NCBI GenBank assembly: GCA_902613755.1
Contig: CACMIH010000002.1
Coordinates: 124,001 to 188,000, forward strand
Length of the DNA stretch: 64,000 nucleotides
Source of the DNA: an uncultured Pelagibacteraceae bacterium
Lineage (GTDB): Bacteria; Pseudomonadota; Alphaproteobacteria; Pelagibacterales; Pelagibacteraceae
Direction of reading: 5' to 3'
The position numbers and the translations under genes were made by a program. Under the pieces are notes generated by a model, which saw only the letters and a list, made by a program, of their open reading frames with translations, did no database searches and was not told where the DNA came from. The first letter of the stretch is position 1, and the number at the start of each line of letters is the position of its first letter. Positions 27,885 through 37,769 of this stretch are shown one piece after another.

Positions 27885-28709
27885 TTACCATTTTGCAATC
27901 GGAGGTAATGACATCAAAATTCCTTCAACATTACCACCAGTTTGTAGCCCAAATTTTGTTCCTCTATCATAGAGCAAATTAAATTCTGCGTATTGACCCC
28001 TTTTAATATACTGAAACTCTTTATCTTTTAAAGTCCATTTTCTTTTTAATTTTTTTTTAATAATTTCATTAAATAGCATTTGAAATGTAACACCAACATC
28101 TCTGACAAATTTAAAGTCATTTTCAAAATTATCATTTTTATAGTCAAAAAAGATTCCACCAATGCCTCTTGCCTCTTTCCTATGAGGTAGATAAAAATAT
28201 TCATCACACCACTTTTTATATTTTTTATAATAATTTTTATTATGTCTGTCGCACATTGCTTTTAATATTTTATGAAAATTTTTCCTCTCTTTCTCATCTT
28301 TTATTGCCGGGGTTACATCCATTCCTCCACCAAACCAATTCTTTGTTGTACAAATAAATCTGGTATTAAAATGCATTGCAGGAATATGGGGATTTTGCAT
28401 GTGCATAACTATTGATATTCCTGATGCCCAAAATCTAGGATCTTTACTTGCACCCGGTATATTCTTTTGAAATCTCTTAGGAAATTTTCCATAAACTTTT
28501 GAAAAATTTACTCCTACTTTTTCAAAAATTTTTCCATTTTTAAGAATTCTATATTCACCACCACCCTCATCTTTTGTATTGCTTCTTTTCCAAGAAGTTG
28601 ATTGAAAATTTACTTTGTTTTTTTCAATTTTTAAAATGTCGTCACATATTGCATTTTGTAATAGCTTAAACCAATTACTCGCTAAGTCTTTTTTGATTGA
28701 AATATCCAT
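27885..28709 (-). CDS. hemF: Coproporphyrinogen III oxidase, oxygen-dependent
   Basis: Oxidative decarboxylase of heme synthesis. The 274-residue protein has [11 protein letters not shown], the [16 protein letters not shown] segment, [12 protein letters not shown], and the C-terminal [20 protein letters not shown] followed by ESIL-like [10 protein letters not shown]. These are strong HemF signatures. The oxygen-dependent form fits the strictly aerobic oxidase and bc1 genes around it. It lies one base from trmL upstream. Confidence 0.97.
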   Translation of the reverse strand: MDISIKKDLASNWFKLLQNAICDDILKIEKNKVNFQSTSWKRSNTKDEGGGEYRILKNGKIFEKVGVNFSKVYGKFPKRFQKNIPGASKDPRFWASGISIVMHMQNPHIPAMHFNTRFICTTKNWFGGGMDVTPAIKDEKERKNFHKILKAMCDRHNKNYYKKYKKWCDEYFYLPHRKEARGIGGIFFDYKNDNFENDFKFVRDVGVTFQMLFNEIIKKKLKRKWTLKDKEFQYIKRGQYAEFNLLYDRGTKFGLQTGGNVEGILMSLPPIAKW

Positions 28710-28710
28710 T

Positions 28711-29184
28711 TTATATTAATTCTATTTGACGCAAACTTTCTGCCAAAACAATGGCAACAGATGATGCAATATTAAGAGACCTTACTTGGTTATTCATTGG
28801 TATTTTTAAACGATTTTTAATTATTTTATGAACCTTTTCGGGCACTCCAGCACTTTCTCTTCCAAACAAAATAGTATCATCAGGCTTAAATTTAAAATTA
28901 GTATAATTTATTGAACCTTTAGTTGTCATTAATACGACTCTCTGTTTCTTTTTTGCCTCAAAAAATTTTTCTGAACTTTGATAAAAATCTATTTGACTAT
29001 AGTCCATGTAGTCCATAACCACTCTTTTAAAGCGTTTGTCTGATAATAGAAAGCCACATGGTTCAATTATTTCTAATTTAGCACCCAAACAAGCACAGGT
29101 TCTAATGATTGCAGCAGTATTCTGAGGTATATCAGGCTCATACAAAGCTATTTTGGGTCCTAAAATTGTTGAATTCTGTGTCAT
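28711..29184 (-). CDS. trmL: tRNA (cytidine/uridine-34-2'-O)-methyltransferase, TrmL type
   Basis: SPOUT-class methyltransferase of 157 residues that modifies the wobble base of leucine tRNAs. Visible motifs are ALYEPDIPQNTAAIIRTCA near the start, DTILFGRESAGVPE in the middle and the knot region IPMNNQVRSLNIASSVAIVL near the end. Length and motifs match TrmL rather than the larger TrmH proteins. It reads divergently from petA, with 92 bases between the start codons. Confidence 0.93.
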   Translation of the reverse strand: MTQNSTILGPKIALYEPDIPQNTAAIIRTCACLGAKLEIIEPCGFLLSDKRFKRVVMDYMDYSQIDFYQSSEKFFEAKKKQRVVLMTTKGSINYTNFKFKPDDTILFGRESAGVPEKVHKIIKNRLKIPMNNQVRSLNIASSVAIVLAESLRQIELI

Positions 29185-29186
29185 TC

Positions 29187-29215
29187 TTTCAGTAGTAAAA
29201 TAATTATTTTATATT
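29187..29215 (+). promoter_or_regulatory. Candidate petABC promoter
   Basis: TTTCAG (29187-29192) is followed after 17 bases by TATATT (29210-29215) in the 92-base gap between trmL and petA. The -35 box matches consensus at only four of six places. Other AT-rich -10-like sequences occur in the same gap, so the exact start is uncertain. Confidence 0.3.
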
Positions 29216-29276
29216 ATATGAATTCGTATATTAACTATTTTAAATCAAAAAGAGATAATAATAAAAGCTACTAAAA

Positions 29277-29786
29277 GTGTCTGGAAAAAAAACAAAAAGA
29301 AGAGATTTTTTATTTACAGCTACCACAGCTGTAGGAGCTGTTGGTGCAGCTGCAGTAGTGTGGCCAATGATAGACCAAATGAATCCAGATGCTTCTGTTA
29401 AAGCATTAGCTAGTACAGAGGTAGATGTAAGTTCACTAACACCAGGAAATACTTTAACTGTTCTGTGGAGAGGTAAACCAGTATTTATAAGAAGAAGAAC
29501 TCAAGAAGAAATTGATGAAGCAAGATCTGTGAAGATGGAAGATTTAATTCATCCTGAAAAAGATGAAGATAGAGCGAAAAACCCGGAGTGGCTTGTTATG
29601 TTAGGTGTATGCACCCACCTTGGATGTGTACCTCTAAATGATAAAGGTGATTATAATGGTTGGTTCTGTCCATGTCATGGATCTCATTATGATACTTCTG
29701 GAAGAATTAGAAAAGGACCAGCACCTTGGAATATGGAAGTGCCTAAATACGAATTTGTAAATGCAAATACAATTAAAATTGGATAA
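29277..29786 (+). CDS. petA: Ubiquinol-cytochrome c reductase Rieske iron-sulfur subunit
   Basis: Carries the [2Fe-2S] cluster that accepts electrons from ubiquinol in the bc1 complex. The 169-residue protein has a twin-arginine-like N-terminus ([14 protein letters not shown]) and one membrane anchor. The cluster-binding segments CTHLGCVPL and [20 protein letters not shown] are in the C-terminal half. The start codon is GTG at 29277. It is first of the petABC operon, six bases before petB. Confidence 0.97.
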   Translation: MSGKKTKRRDFLFTATTAVGAVGAAAVVWPMIDQMNPDASVKALASTEVDVSSLTPGNTLTVLWRGKPVFIRRRTQEEIDEARSVKMEDLIHPEKDEDRAKNPEWLVMLGVCTHLGCVPLNDKGDYNGWFCPCHGSHYDTSGRIRKGPAPWNMEVPKYEFVNANTIKIG

Positions 29787-29792
29787 AGAAAA

Positions 29793-31055
29793 ATGAGCGA
29801 CCATGATTACAGACCAAAATCGAGAGCAGGACAATGGTTTAATGATCGATTGCCACTATTAACTCTTGCAAATCATTTAACAGATTACCCAACTCCTAAA
29901 AATTTAAACTATTGGTGGACGTTTGGTGGAATTTTAACTTTCTGTTTAATTACTCAAATTGTAACAGGATTAACTCTTGCAATGCATTATATTGCTCATG
30001 CTGATATGGCTTTTGAAAGTGTAGAGCATATCATGCGTGATGTTAACTATGGATGGTTAATCAGATATATTCATGCAAACGGCGCTTCAATGTTTTTCCT
30101 AGCGGTCTATATTCATATATTTAGATCATTATTCTACGGGTCTTATAAATCTCCAAGAGAAATAATATGGATTTTAGGAATAATAATTTATTTATTAATG
30201 ATGGCTGCAGCTTTTATGGGTTATGTCTTACCATGGGGTCAAATGAGTTTTTGGGGAGCAACAGTTATTACAAATTTATTTAGCGCTATTCCTCTGGTAG
30301 GAGAGGGAATAGTTACTTGGTTATGGGGTGGTTATTCAGTTGACAACCCTACGTTAACTAGATTTTTTACTTTGCATTATTTAATTCCATTTTTAATTTT
30401 AGGATTAGTTGTTTTACATATATGGGCTTTACATGTTCCTGGTAATAATAATCCAGTTGGAATAGATATAAAAAAACCATCTAAAGACACAGTGCCTTTC
30501 CATCCCTACATTGTAATTAAAGATGGTTTTGCTTTATTAATGTTCATGATTGTGTTTGCTTTCTTTGTATTCTACGCACCAAATATTTTAGGACATGCAG
30601 ACAATTATATAGAGGCCAACCCAATGGTAACACCTGCACACATTGTTCCTGAATGGTATCTGTTACCGTTTTATGCAATATTAAGATCAGTTCCTGATAA
30701 ATTGCTAGGAGTTGTGGCTATGTTATCTGCAATATTAATCTTAGCAGTTTTACCTTGGTTAGATACTTCAAAAATAAGATCAGCAGTATTTAGACCTTTA
30801 TATAAACAATTTTACTGGATACTAGTTGTAGATGTTTTGATACTTGGTTATGTGGGTGCGATGCCAGCTGAAGGACTTTACTTGTTGATAGCACGAGTTG
30901 CGACGGCGTATTACTTTTTACATTTTTTAGTTATTCTTCCTGTTTTAGGTTTTAAAGAAAAAACTTTACCAGTGCCTTTAAGTATTACTGAACCCGTTCT
31001 GGGCGGTTCACCAAATTTAGCCGCCGCCAGAAATAAAGAAAGTAAAATAGAATAA
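29793..31055 (+). CDS. petB: Cytochrome b of the bc1 complex
   Basis: Membrane subunit with two b hemes and the quinol/quinone sites. The 420-residue protein has histidine pairs in [10 protein letters not shown] and [19 protein letters not shown], a second set in FTLHYLIPF and [15 protein letters not shown], and the Qo-site PEWY motif in [15 protein letters not shown]. About eight to nine spans are visible. It lies between petA and petC. Confidence 0.98.
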   Translation: MSDHDYRPKSRAGQWFNDRLPLLTLANHLTDYPTPKNLNYWWTFGGILTFCLITQIVTGLTLAMHYIAHADMAFESVEHIMRDVNYGWLIRYIHANGASMFFLAVYIHIFRSLFYGSYKSPREIIWILGIIIYLLMMAAAFMGYVLPWGQMSFWGATVITNLFSAIPLVGEGIVTWLWGGYSVDNPTLTRFFTLHYLIPFLILGLVVLHIWALHVPGNNNPVGIDIKKPSKDTVPFHPYIVIKDGFALLMFMIVFAFFVFYAPNILGHADNYIEANPMVTPAHIVPEWYLLPFYAILRSVPDKLLGVVAMLSAILILAVLPWLDTSKIRSAVFRPLYKQFYWILVVDVLILGYVGAMPAEGLYLLIARVATAYYFLHFLVILPVLGFKEKTLPVPLSITEPVLGGSPNLAAARNKESKIE

Positions 31056-31056
31056 G

Positions 31057-31836
31057 GTGAAAAGTTTATTTAAATTATTTTCTATAATAATCATAATTAT
31101 TACTTCAAATTCATATTCTTTTGCTGCTGAAAAAGTAGAATATTTAAAAACTGATTGGAGCTTTAAAGGTCTATTTGGAAAATTTGATAGAGCTTCTCTT
31201 CAAAGAGGTTATCAAGTTTATACTGAAGTATGTGCTTCATGTCATTCGATGAAGTATTTAAGTTATAGAAATTTAGCAGAGCCAGGTGGGCCAGAATTCT
31301 CTGAAGTTCAAGCCAAAGCTATAGCAGCCTCATTTGAAGTAACTGATGGCCCGAATTCTGATGGGGAAATGTTTACAAGGCCAGGTAAATTATCTGATAA
31401 ATTTGTAATGCCATACGATAATGTAAAAGCAGCTCAAGCTGCAAATGGTGGTGCATACCCTCCAGACATGTCTGTTTTGGTTAAAGCTCGAGGTGGTGGT
31501 GTTGACTATATCTATTCTTTATTACAAGGATATGAAGAAGCTCCTAGCAACGTATCTTTAGATGACGGAGTTTATTACAACAAATATATGTATGGTAATA
31601 AAATTAGAATGGCTGCTCCATTATCAGATGGATTAGTAGAGTATGGTGATGGAACAAATGCAACAGTAGAACAAATGTCAAAAGACGTAACGACCTTCTT
31701 AATGTGGTCAGCTGAACCTCATTTAGAAGCTCGACATCAGATGGGCTTTAAAGCGATTGTTTATTTAATTATTTTAACTGTTTTAGTTTATTTTAGTATG
31801 AAAAGAATCTGGTCACGTGTTGAATCTGAAGTTTAA
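31057..31836 (+). CDS. petC: Cytochrome c1 of the bc1 complex
   Basis: Heme c subunit that passes electrons to soluble cytochrome c. The 259-residue protein has a signal peptide ending SYSFAAEK, the heme motif VCASCHSMKYLSYRNLA (CxxCH), the axial methionine region (KIRMAAPLSDG), and a C-terminal membrane anchor (about residues 230-250). The start is GTG at 31057, one base after petB. Its last 24 bases overlap the convergent ychF gene. Confidence 0.97.
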   Translation: MKSLFKLFSIIIIIITSNSYSFAAEKVEYLKTDWSFKGLFGKFDRASLQRGYQVYTEVCASCHSMKYLSYRNLAEPGGPEFSEVQAKAIAASFEVTDGPNSDGEMFTRPGKLSDKFVMPYDNVKAAQAANGGAYPPDMSVLVKARGGGVDYIYSLLQGYEEAPSNVSLDDGVYYNKYMYGNKIRMAAPLSDGLVEYGDGTNATVEQMSKDVTTFLMWSAEPHLEARHQMGFKAIVYLIILTVLVYFSMKRIWSRVESEV

Positions 31837-32886
31837 TACATCTCCATCTTTAACAATATAGTCTTTACCCTCTAATCTCATTTTTCCATTAGCCTTAGAA
31901 TTTAACCATCCATTATTGGATACAAAATCCTCGTAAGATATAGTTTCAGCTCTAATGAAACCTTTTTCAAAATCTGTATGAATTTCTCCTGCAGCTTTAG
32001 GTGCAGTACAATTTTTTTGTATTGTCCACGCTCTTGTTTCTTCAGGTCCAGAGGTAAAATATGTATCAAGTTCTAATATTTTATACCCCTTTTGAATTAA
32101 CATACTTAAACCTGTATCTTTTAAACCAATCATATCCATATAATTTTTTTTTTCATCTTCTGCTAATTCATTTATTTGATTTTCTATGTCTGCAGAAACA
32201 ATCAGAGTGTTATCTTTTCCAAATTTTTCGATAAAGTCTTTAGTATATTTATTTCCATTCTGTACGCTTTGTTCATCTACATTGCAAACAAAAATTTTTG
32301 GTTTAATTGATAACAAGCCACTTTGATTAAGTTGTTTTGTATCAAATTCAGATTTTAATATTGATATATCTTTATCATTATTAATGCAGTCTAATGCAAT
32401 CTCCAAAATCTTAAGTTGATCTTCGTCTACATTTTTCTTATTATTTTTTCCAAGTCTTTTTTGTATGGACTCTAGGTCAGCCAACATCATCTCAGTTTCA
32501 ATGATCTCAAGATCTCTTATAGGATCAACGTCCGGATTAACGTTTTGAATATCGTCTGAGTCAAAGCATCTAATCATATGAATAACTGCATCAACTTCTC
32601 TTATATGGGATAAAAATTTATTTCCTAAGCCTTCGCCTTTAGATGCCCCTTTCACAAGACCGGCTATATCTACAAATGAAATAGTTGTATTAATTGTTTT
32701 TTTTGATTTTGAAACTTCTGATAATTTTATCAATCTTTCATCTGGAACAGGCACTACTCCCACATTAGGATCTATTGTACAAAAGGGAAAATTTGCAGCT
32801 TGAGCTTTGCTTGAGTTTGTAAGAGCATTGAATAGAGTAGATTTACCCACATTAGGCAAACCAACAATACCACATTTAAAACTCAT
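31813..32886 (-). CDS. ychF: Ribosome-associated GTPase/ATPase YchF (OLA1 family)
   Basis: Obg-related P-loop NTPase that binds ribosomes. The 357-residue protein starts MSFKCGIVGLPNVGKSTLFN with the G1 loop, followed by SFVDIAGLVKGASKGEGLGN (G3 region), and has the C-terminal TGS-like domain ending IVKDGDVLNFRFN. The ATG overlaps the pth stop by one base (TAATG). The pth-ychF pair is very common in bacteria. Its 3' end overlaps petC by 24 bases on the other strand. Confidence 0.97.
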   Translation of the reverse strand: MSFKCGIVGLPNVGKSTLFNALTNSSKAQAANFPFCTIDPNVGVVPVPDERLIKLSEVSKSKKTINTTISFVDIAGLVKGASKGEGLGNKFLSHIREVDAVIHMIRCFDSDDIQNVNPDVDPIRDLEIIETEMMLADLESIQKRLGKNNKKNVDEDQLKILEIALDCINNDKDISILKSEFDTKQLNQSGLLSIKPKIFVCNVDEQSVQNGNKYTKDFIEKFGKDNTLIVSADIENQINELAEDEKKNYMDMIGLKDTGLSMLIQKGYKILELDTYFTSGPEETRAWTIQKNCTAPKAAGEIHTDFEKGFIRAETISYEDFVSNNGWLNSKANGKMRLEGKDYIVKDGDVLNFRFNT

Positions 32887-33446
32887 TATTTATTGTTTAC
32901 AGTGCTAGAGAATAAATCTAATTTTTTGTCGATTAGAATTGAAATAGAGTCTGAAATGTTGTTTGTAATTTTTTCTAATCCAGGTATTTCATCTTCATCA
33001 AAATTTTGGAGAACAAAATCACTAACTTCCGTATTATCTTTTGGTTTACCAATTCCTATTCGCACTCTTGAATAATCTTTCCCTATAAACTTATCTATAG
33101 ATGCAATGCCGTTATGTCCTGCATCAGAACCACCAAATTTTGCCTTTATTTTTCCAAACTCCACATCTAAGTCATCATGAAAAACAATTACGTCTTCTGC
33201 GTCTATTTTAAAATATTCAATTAATTCTCTTATACAAATTCCAGAATTATTCATAAAAGTTAAAGGTTTTATTGCATAAACTTTTTGGTCACCAATATTT
33301 CCAGTTGTAAGAAGTCCTTTAAATTTTGGTTTTTGTTTTGAAAGACCAAACTTTTTATTTATTGCGTCGATAATTTTGAAACCAATATTATGTCTGTTGT
33401 TTTCACTGTCTGGGGTTGGATTGCCTAATCCTACAAGTAGAAGCAT
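32886..33446 (-). CDS. pth: Peptidyl-tRNA hydrolase
   Basis: Recycles tRNA from prematurely released peptidyl-tRNA. The 186-residue protein has VGLGNPTPDSENNRHNIGF with the catalytic histidine, KPLTFMNNSG, VFHDDLDVEFGKIKAKFGG with the active-site aspartate, and GHNGIASID. Gene order rplY-pth-ychF is conserved in many bacteria and is seen here on the minus strand. Confidence 0.97.
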   Translation of the reverse strand: MLLLVGLGNPTPDSENNRHNIGFKIIDAINKKFGLSKQKPKFKGLLTTGNIGDQKVYAIKPLTFMNNSGICIRELIEYFKIDAEDVIVFHDDLDVEFGKIKAKFGGSDAGHNGIASIDKFIGKDYSRVRIGIGKPKDNTEVSDFVLQNFDEDEIPGLEKITNNISDSISILIDKKLDLFSSTVNNK

Positions 33447-33487
33447 AAAATATTAATATTGGAGGATAAAATTCAAATTTAAATTAC

Positions 33488-34204
33488 TTATTTTTTCTCT
33501 TCAGCAGGTTTTTTATCTTCACCTTCTTTCTTATCACCTTCAGCTGCTGGTTTATCTCCACCTTCTGCTGCTGCTGCTTCAGTACCTTCAGCTCCCTCTT
33601 CTCCTTCGGTTGCCTCAGCTTCTGCAGGTTTTTCAGGTTCTTTCATAACAGTTGGAGCTGCTAGTGTTGCAATTACAAAGTCTCTTCCTTGAATAGTGGG
33701 TGTAACCTCGCTATCAAGATTTATAGAAGAAATTTTAAAACTTTCTCCAATATCTACACCATCAAGATCTATCACTAGATTTTCAGGAATTTTTTCACTT
33801 GGACATTTTAGTTCAACTTTTCTTCTTACTATATTTAAAACCCCACCTCTTTTTAAACCAGGAGATTTCTCGTGATTTAAAAATTTTACTGGTACTTCAA
33901 TTCTTACTTTTATTCCTGCAACAATTCTTAAAAAGTCTACATGAATTGGCTCATCTGAAATAATGTCATATTTTATTTCTCTTGGAAGAACTTTTTGAGT
34001 TTTACCATCAATATTTAAAGTTATGATGCTTGATAAAAAGTTTTCGTTCTCAATTAAAGATTTAAGTATTTTTTTTGATATAGAAATTTTCTCATTTTGA
34101 GACTCACCACCATAAATGATAGCGGGCACGTTACCATCATTCCGAAGTGAATTCAGCTCACCCTTAGTCTTAGTATTTCTGATATTAGCATCTAATGAAT
34201 TCAT
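33488..34204 (-). CDS. rplY: Ribosomal protein bL25, CTC form with acidic low-complexity tail
   Basis: Binds 5S rRNA in the large subunit. The 238-residue protein has the L25 domain in about the first 95 residues (GNVPAIIYGGE, VLPREIKYD, PIHVDFLRI) and a CTC-type second beta domain to about residue 190. The last 50 or so residues are a low-complexity tail rich in Glu, Ala, Gly, Lys and Pro. The tail uses more GC-rich codons than its surroundings. Similar tails occur in other CTC proteins; the function of this one is unknown. Confidence 0.95.
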   Translation of the reverse strand: MNSLDANIRNTKTKGELNSLRNDGNVPAIIYGGESQNEKISISKKILKSLIENENFLSSIITLNIDGKTQKVLPREIKYDIISDEPIHVDFLRIVAGIKVRIEVPVKFLNHEKSPGLKRGGVLNIVRRKVELKCPSEKIPENLVIDLDGVDIGESFKISSINLDSEVTPTIQGRDFVIATLAAPTVMKEPEKPAEAEATEGEEGAEGTEAAAAEGGDKPAAEGDKKEGEDKKPAEEKK

Positions 34205-34222
34205 AAAAACAAGGGTTTTTAG

Positions 34223-34245
34223 CTTAAGTTCCTTAATAACTCAAG
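34223..34245 (-). other. Hairpin between prs and rplY
   Basis: On the minus strand CTTGAGTT, a seven-base loop ATTAAGG and AACTTAAG form an eight-pair stem with one G-U pair. It begins five bases after the prs stop and ends 19 bases before the rplY start. No clean U-run follows directly, so it may be a processing or leader structure rather than a terminator. Evidence is only base pairing. Confidence 0.35.
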
Positions 34246-34249
34246 GTTT

Positions 34250-35182
34250 TTATTTGAATAAATCTGATACGGAGGTTGAATTAGATATTCTTTTAATTGC
34301 TTCACCCATAAGTCCCGAAATAGAAAGAACCTCAATGTTTTTAACACTTTTAACTCTGCTTATATTATCAATTGTATCAGTGATAACTAAATTTTTAATT
34401 ACAGATTTTTTAATTTTTTTTACCGCTTCTCCACTAAGAACACCGTGAGTAATATATACATAAACTTCTTTAGCACCTCTATCTTTAAGAGCTTTAGCTG
34501 CGTTTACAATTGTACCACCTGAATCGATTATATCGTCAACAAGAATACAAGTTTTTCCTTTAACATCTCCAATAATATTCATTACTTGAGATTGACCTGG
34601 CTTAGGTCTTCTTTTATCTACAATTGCTAATCCAACATTCAAAATTTTTCCAAGCGCTCTAGCTCGCTCAGTTCCACCTACATCTGGTGCAACACAAATA
34701 AGATTTTTACTTTTTATCTTTTTTTTTGCGTGCCTTGCAAAAATGGGAGTTGCAAACAAGTTGTCTACCGGGATATCAAAAAATCCTTGAATTTGACCGG
34801 CATGCAAATCAACAGTAACAACTCTATCTGCTCCTGCTTTCGTAATTAGATTTGAGACTAGCTTGGCTGATATTGATGTTCTTGGTGCAACTTTTCTATC
34901 CTGTCTTGCATAACCAAAATAAGGGATAACGGCAGTAATATTTTTCGCAGACGATCTCTTAAGTGCATCAATACACAACAATAATTCCATCAAGTTATCA
35001 TTCGCTGGAGATGAAATAGATTGAATTAAAAAAATACTATTTCCTCTGATATTTTCATTAATTTCAACGTAGATCTCTCCGTCAGAAAAATTTCTAATGC
35101 TAGAGTTAACTAATTTAGATTTTAAATATTTAGCAATACTCTTGCTCAAAGGTTTATTGCTATTTCCGGATAATAATTTCAT
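34250..35182 (-). CDS. prs: Ribose-phosphate pyrophosphokinase
   Basis: Makes PRPP for nucleotide, histidine and NAD synthesis. The 310-residue protein has [36 protein letters not shown] with the ATP-binding flexible loop start, the [20 protein letters not shown] segment and the PRPP-binding motif [14 protein letters not shown]. It lies between pgeF and rplY; prs next to rplY and pth is a widespread arrangement. Confidence 0.98.
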   Translation of the reverse strand: MKLLSGNSNKPLSKSIAKYLKSKLVNSSIRNFSDGEIYVEINENIRGNSIFLIQSISSPANDNLMELLLCIDALKRSSAKNITAVIPYFGYARQDRKVAPRTSISAKLVSNLITKAGADRVVTVDLHAGQIQGFFDIPVDNLFATPIFARHAKKKIKSKNLICVAPDVGGTERARALGKILNVGLAIVDKRRPKPGQSQVMNIIGDVKGKTCILVDDIIDSGGTIVNAAKALKDRGAKEVYVYITHGVLSGEAVKKIKKSVIKNLVITDTIDNISRVKSVKNIEVLSISGLMGEAIKRISNSTSVSDLFK

Positions 35183-35191
35183 TAAAAAAAC

Positions 35192-35950
35192 CTAATTAAG
35201 CATAATTATTGAAATATTTCTACCATAATCATCATGATTTAATCTTAATGCTCTTCTCGCACTAAAAAAATTATTTTTAACATCAAATGTATCAATATTT
35301 ATAGATTCAATATTTTTTATTTTATTATTTAAAAGGCATGATTTCACATACCTAGGCAAATCAAAATAAAGCTTTTTGTACTTAATTTTAAAAAATTTAT
35401 TATTTTTTTTATCTTTTTTAATAAATTTTCTTTTAAAATCTTCTTTTACTTCATAATTTTTAGATGAGATAGCAGGTCCAATAGCTGCAGTAATATTTTT
35501 TGGATTTGATCCTTTTTTGATCATAAATTGGATTACCTTGCTAATTATATTTTTGTATGCGCCTTTCCACCCTGCATGAACTGCTGCAACTAATTTTGTT
35601 TTTTCATCACAGATTAAAATTGGCACACAGTCAGCGGTTAAAACACCAATAGGAATGTTTTTTTGGTTTGTAATTACTGCGTCTGCTTTTGGTTTTGAAT
35701 TAAATGTATTTTTTTTGTTAATATAAACAAACTTATTACTGTGTATTTGATGAAGTAAAAAAATACTTTTAGCGGTACTTTTTATTTTTTTTTTAACTAT
35801 TTGTAAATTTTTTTTAACATCGGATGGATTATCTTTAGAACCAGGACCACAGTTTAAACTTTTATAAATTTTTTTTGATTTACCACCAGTTTTATTAAAA
35901 AAACCATGTTCAATATTTTTAATTTTCGAGAGTTTTTTTGATTTTATCAA
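35192..35950 (-). CDS. pgeF: YfiH/PgeF-family protein (laccase-domain, purine nucleoside phosphorylase-like)
   Basis: A 252-residue member of the COG1496 family, once called polyphenol oxidase. Members cleave purine nucleosides or edit peptidoglycan precursors. The metal/substrate motifs are present: LHQIHSNKFV with histidine, TADCVPILICD with cysteine, and AAVHAGWKGAYKNI with histidine. It overlaps the midA gene by four bases at its start. The precise activity here is inferred from family only. Confidence 0.9.
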   Translation of the reverse strand: MIKSKKLSKIKNIEHGFFNKTGGKSKKIYKSLNCGPGSKDNPSDVKKNLQIVKKKIKSTAKSIFLLHQIHSNKFVYINKKNTFNSKPKADAVITNQKNIPIGVLTADCVPILICDEKTKLVAAVHAGWKGAYKNIISKVIQFMIKKGSNPKNITAAIGPAISSKNYEVKEDFKRKFIKKDKKNNKFFKIKYKKLYFDLPRYVKSCLLNNKIKNIESINIDTFDVKNNFFSARRALRLNHDDYGRNISIIMLN

Positions 35951-36999
35951 TTTTGAAAACCTGTTTTAAAATTATTTCTCTTATTTTTTACAAGCATGAC
36001 TTTGAACAATTCACCCATTTGCTTTTCATCTATCAAACGTCTTACCCGATAAAATAAATCTGCTTTTTTAGAAAATTCTATATTTTTGCTGATTATTTCT
36101 GCTCTTTGAAGAATACCCATGCTTGTTAAAAATTTTTTTTGATTTGTAAAAATTGAATTAATTTCTTCAAACTGATTTACAAATTTCTCAAAAGAGTGAA
36201 AGTTTATATTGTAAGTAATATCAGACTCCCCAATATTTTCTAAAATGTTAGAATATTTGTGATTATTTACTGCCTGAAGAGTTTCATGCATCTTGCTGTC
36301 TGCATAACCATAATCAATAACCAACATTCCCCCATCATTTTTTTGTATTAAATCGCATATTGTTTTTAAATATTTAAAAGTATCTGGTGAATATTCTATG
36401 ACGTTTTGATCTTTTGATATTTCGAAATTTAGATGTTTTTCAATTTTTTCTATATCAATTTTTTCTTCTTTAAACTCAGCTTTTTTTGGATCATTCAAAT
36501 TCACAAATCTTTCAAACCAACAATCTTTTTTTTTGAAAAATTGTTTGATTGGTATGGCATCAAAGAATTCATTAGCCAAAAAAATTGTTGGGTTAGAGTT
36601 TATTTTTTCAATATCTTTTAACCATGAAAATTTTTTAGAATTTAAATTTTTTTTTTGTTCATTTATTAAAAAATCACTTTTTTCATGAATTATAAAACTA
36701 CAGGCATTGTAACAATCAGGAAAATTTATAAGTGTCTCATCTATGACTTTTATCATTTCACCATTTCCAGCTCCTAGTTCTAGCAAATTAAATTTTTTTG
36801 GAGAGCCTATACTTTTCCAAAAAGTAATTGTCCAAATTGCAATAATCTCTGAAAATAATCTTGTGATGTTGGGAGCAGTAATAAAATCTCCATCTTCACC
36901 AAAAGGATTCTTTTTCATATAAAAACCTTTATCTTTATCGTAAAGAGCAAAATTTATGAATTGATCTAATGGTAAATTATTTGTTTTAGCGAGTTTCAT
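35947..36999 (-). CDS. MidA/NDUFAF7-family SAM-dependent methyltransferase
   Basis: A 350-residue member of the COG1565 family. The mitochondrial relative NDUFAF7 methylates an arginine of complex I during assembly. The N-terminus contains GFYMKKNPFGEDGDFITAP (family hallmark), the SAM loop LLELGAGNGEMIK, and LANEFFDAIPIKQF. The alphaproteobacterial substrate is unknown but may also be complex I. It overlaps lgt by 14 bases and pgeF by four, an order (lgt, midA, pgeF) typical of alphaproteobacteria. Confidence 0.9.
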   Translation of the reverse strand: MKLAKTNNLPLDQFINFALYDKDKGFYMKKNPFGEDGDFITAPNITRLFSEIIAIWTITFWKSIGSPKKFNLLELGAGNGEMIKVIDETLINFPDCYNACSFIIHEKSDFLINEQKKNLNSKKFSWLKDIEKINSNPTIFLANEFFDAIPIKQFFKKKDCWFERFVNLNDPKKAEFKEEKIDIEKIEKHLNFEISKDQNVIEYSPDTFKYLKTICDLIQKNDGGMLVIDYGYADSKMHETLQAVNNHKYSNILENIGESDITYNINFHSFEKFVNQFEEINSIFTNQKKFLTSMGILQRAEIISKNIEFSKKADLFYRVRRLIDEKQMGELFKVMLVKNKRNNFKTGFQN

Positions 37000-37756
37000 A
37001 TTTTAAATAAAATAAGATTACCCCTGATAATATAAATATTAAACTTACTACTTGCCCCATCGTTAAGTTTAAAAGTATATAACCTAGATGTTCATCTGGT
37101 ACTCTATAAAATTCAATAATAAATCTGAAGATTGAGTAAATTATTAAAAATAATCCTGAAATTACACCAGGTTTATTTAAAAATTTGTTTTTGAAATAAA
37201 TTAATAGTAAAAATAAAAATAAACCCTCTAATAGTGCTTCGTATAATTGCGAAGGGTGTCTAGGAAAATTGTCTACCTTAACAAATGTTACTGCCCAGGG
37301 TACATTAGTTATAGTTCCATACAATTCTGAATTTATAAAGTTTGCTATTCGTCCAAAAAATAATCCGACCGGAGCTACTAAAGCGACAATATCCAAATAT
37401 AAGAATGGGTTTTGATTATTTTTTTTAGCAAAAAATATAGATGCAAAAATAACTCCAATTAAACCACCATGGAAGGACATTCCACCTTGCCAAATTTTAA
37501 ATATATCTAATGGATTATTTACATAAAAACTTAAATTATAAATAAAAATGTAACCAAGTCTGCCTCCTAAAATTATACCTATAATTAAATAAGTTAAATA
37601 ATCATCAAATCTATTTTTAACTTCTATGTTTTGGATAAATAATTTTTTAGCGAGTAACCAGCCTAATATAATTCCAAATATATAAGCTAGTGAATACCAT
37701 CTGATTTCTATAGAAAAAATTTCTAAGGCTACTGGGTCAAAATTATTAATGAACAT
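36986..37756 (-). CDS. lgt: Prolipoprotein diacylglyceryl transferase
   Basis: Adds diacylglycerol to the lipobox cysteine of prelipoproteins. The 256-residue protein has about seven spans, IRWYSLAYIFGIILGW near the N-terminus, MSFHGGLIGVI, and the signature GRIANFINSELYG with its essential arginine and asparagine region. It is first of the lgt-midA-pgeF-prs-rplY-pth-ychF run and reads divergently from the ubiK-like gene, 32 bases away. Confidence 0.97.
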   Translation of the reverse strand: MFINNFDPVALEIFSIEIRWYSLAYIFGIILGWLLAKKLFIQNIEVKNRFDDYLTYLIIGIILGGRLGYIFIYNLSFYVNNPLDIFKIWQGGMSFHGGLIGVIFASIFFAKKNNQNPFLYLDIVALVAPVGLFFGRIANFINSELYGTITNVPWAVTFVKVDNFPRHPSQLYEALLEGLFLFLLLIYFKNKFLNKPGVISGLFLIIYSIFRFIIEFYRVPDEHLGYILLNLTMGQVVSLIFILSGVILFYLKYETR

Positions 37757-37769
37757 TTTTAATAATACT

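Noticed and set aside
33551-33650. Tail of rplY as a separate small gene or horizontally acquired insert
   Set aside because: It is in frame with the L25/CTC domains, and such tails are known in this family.
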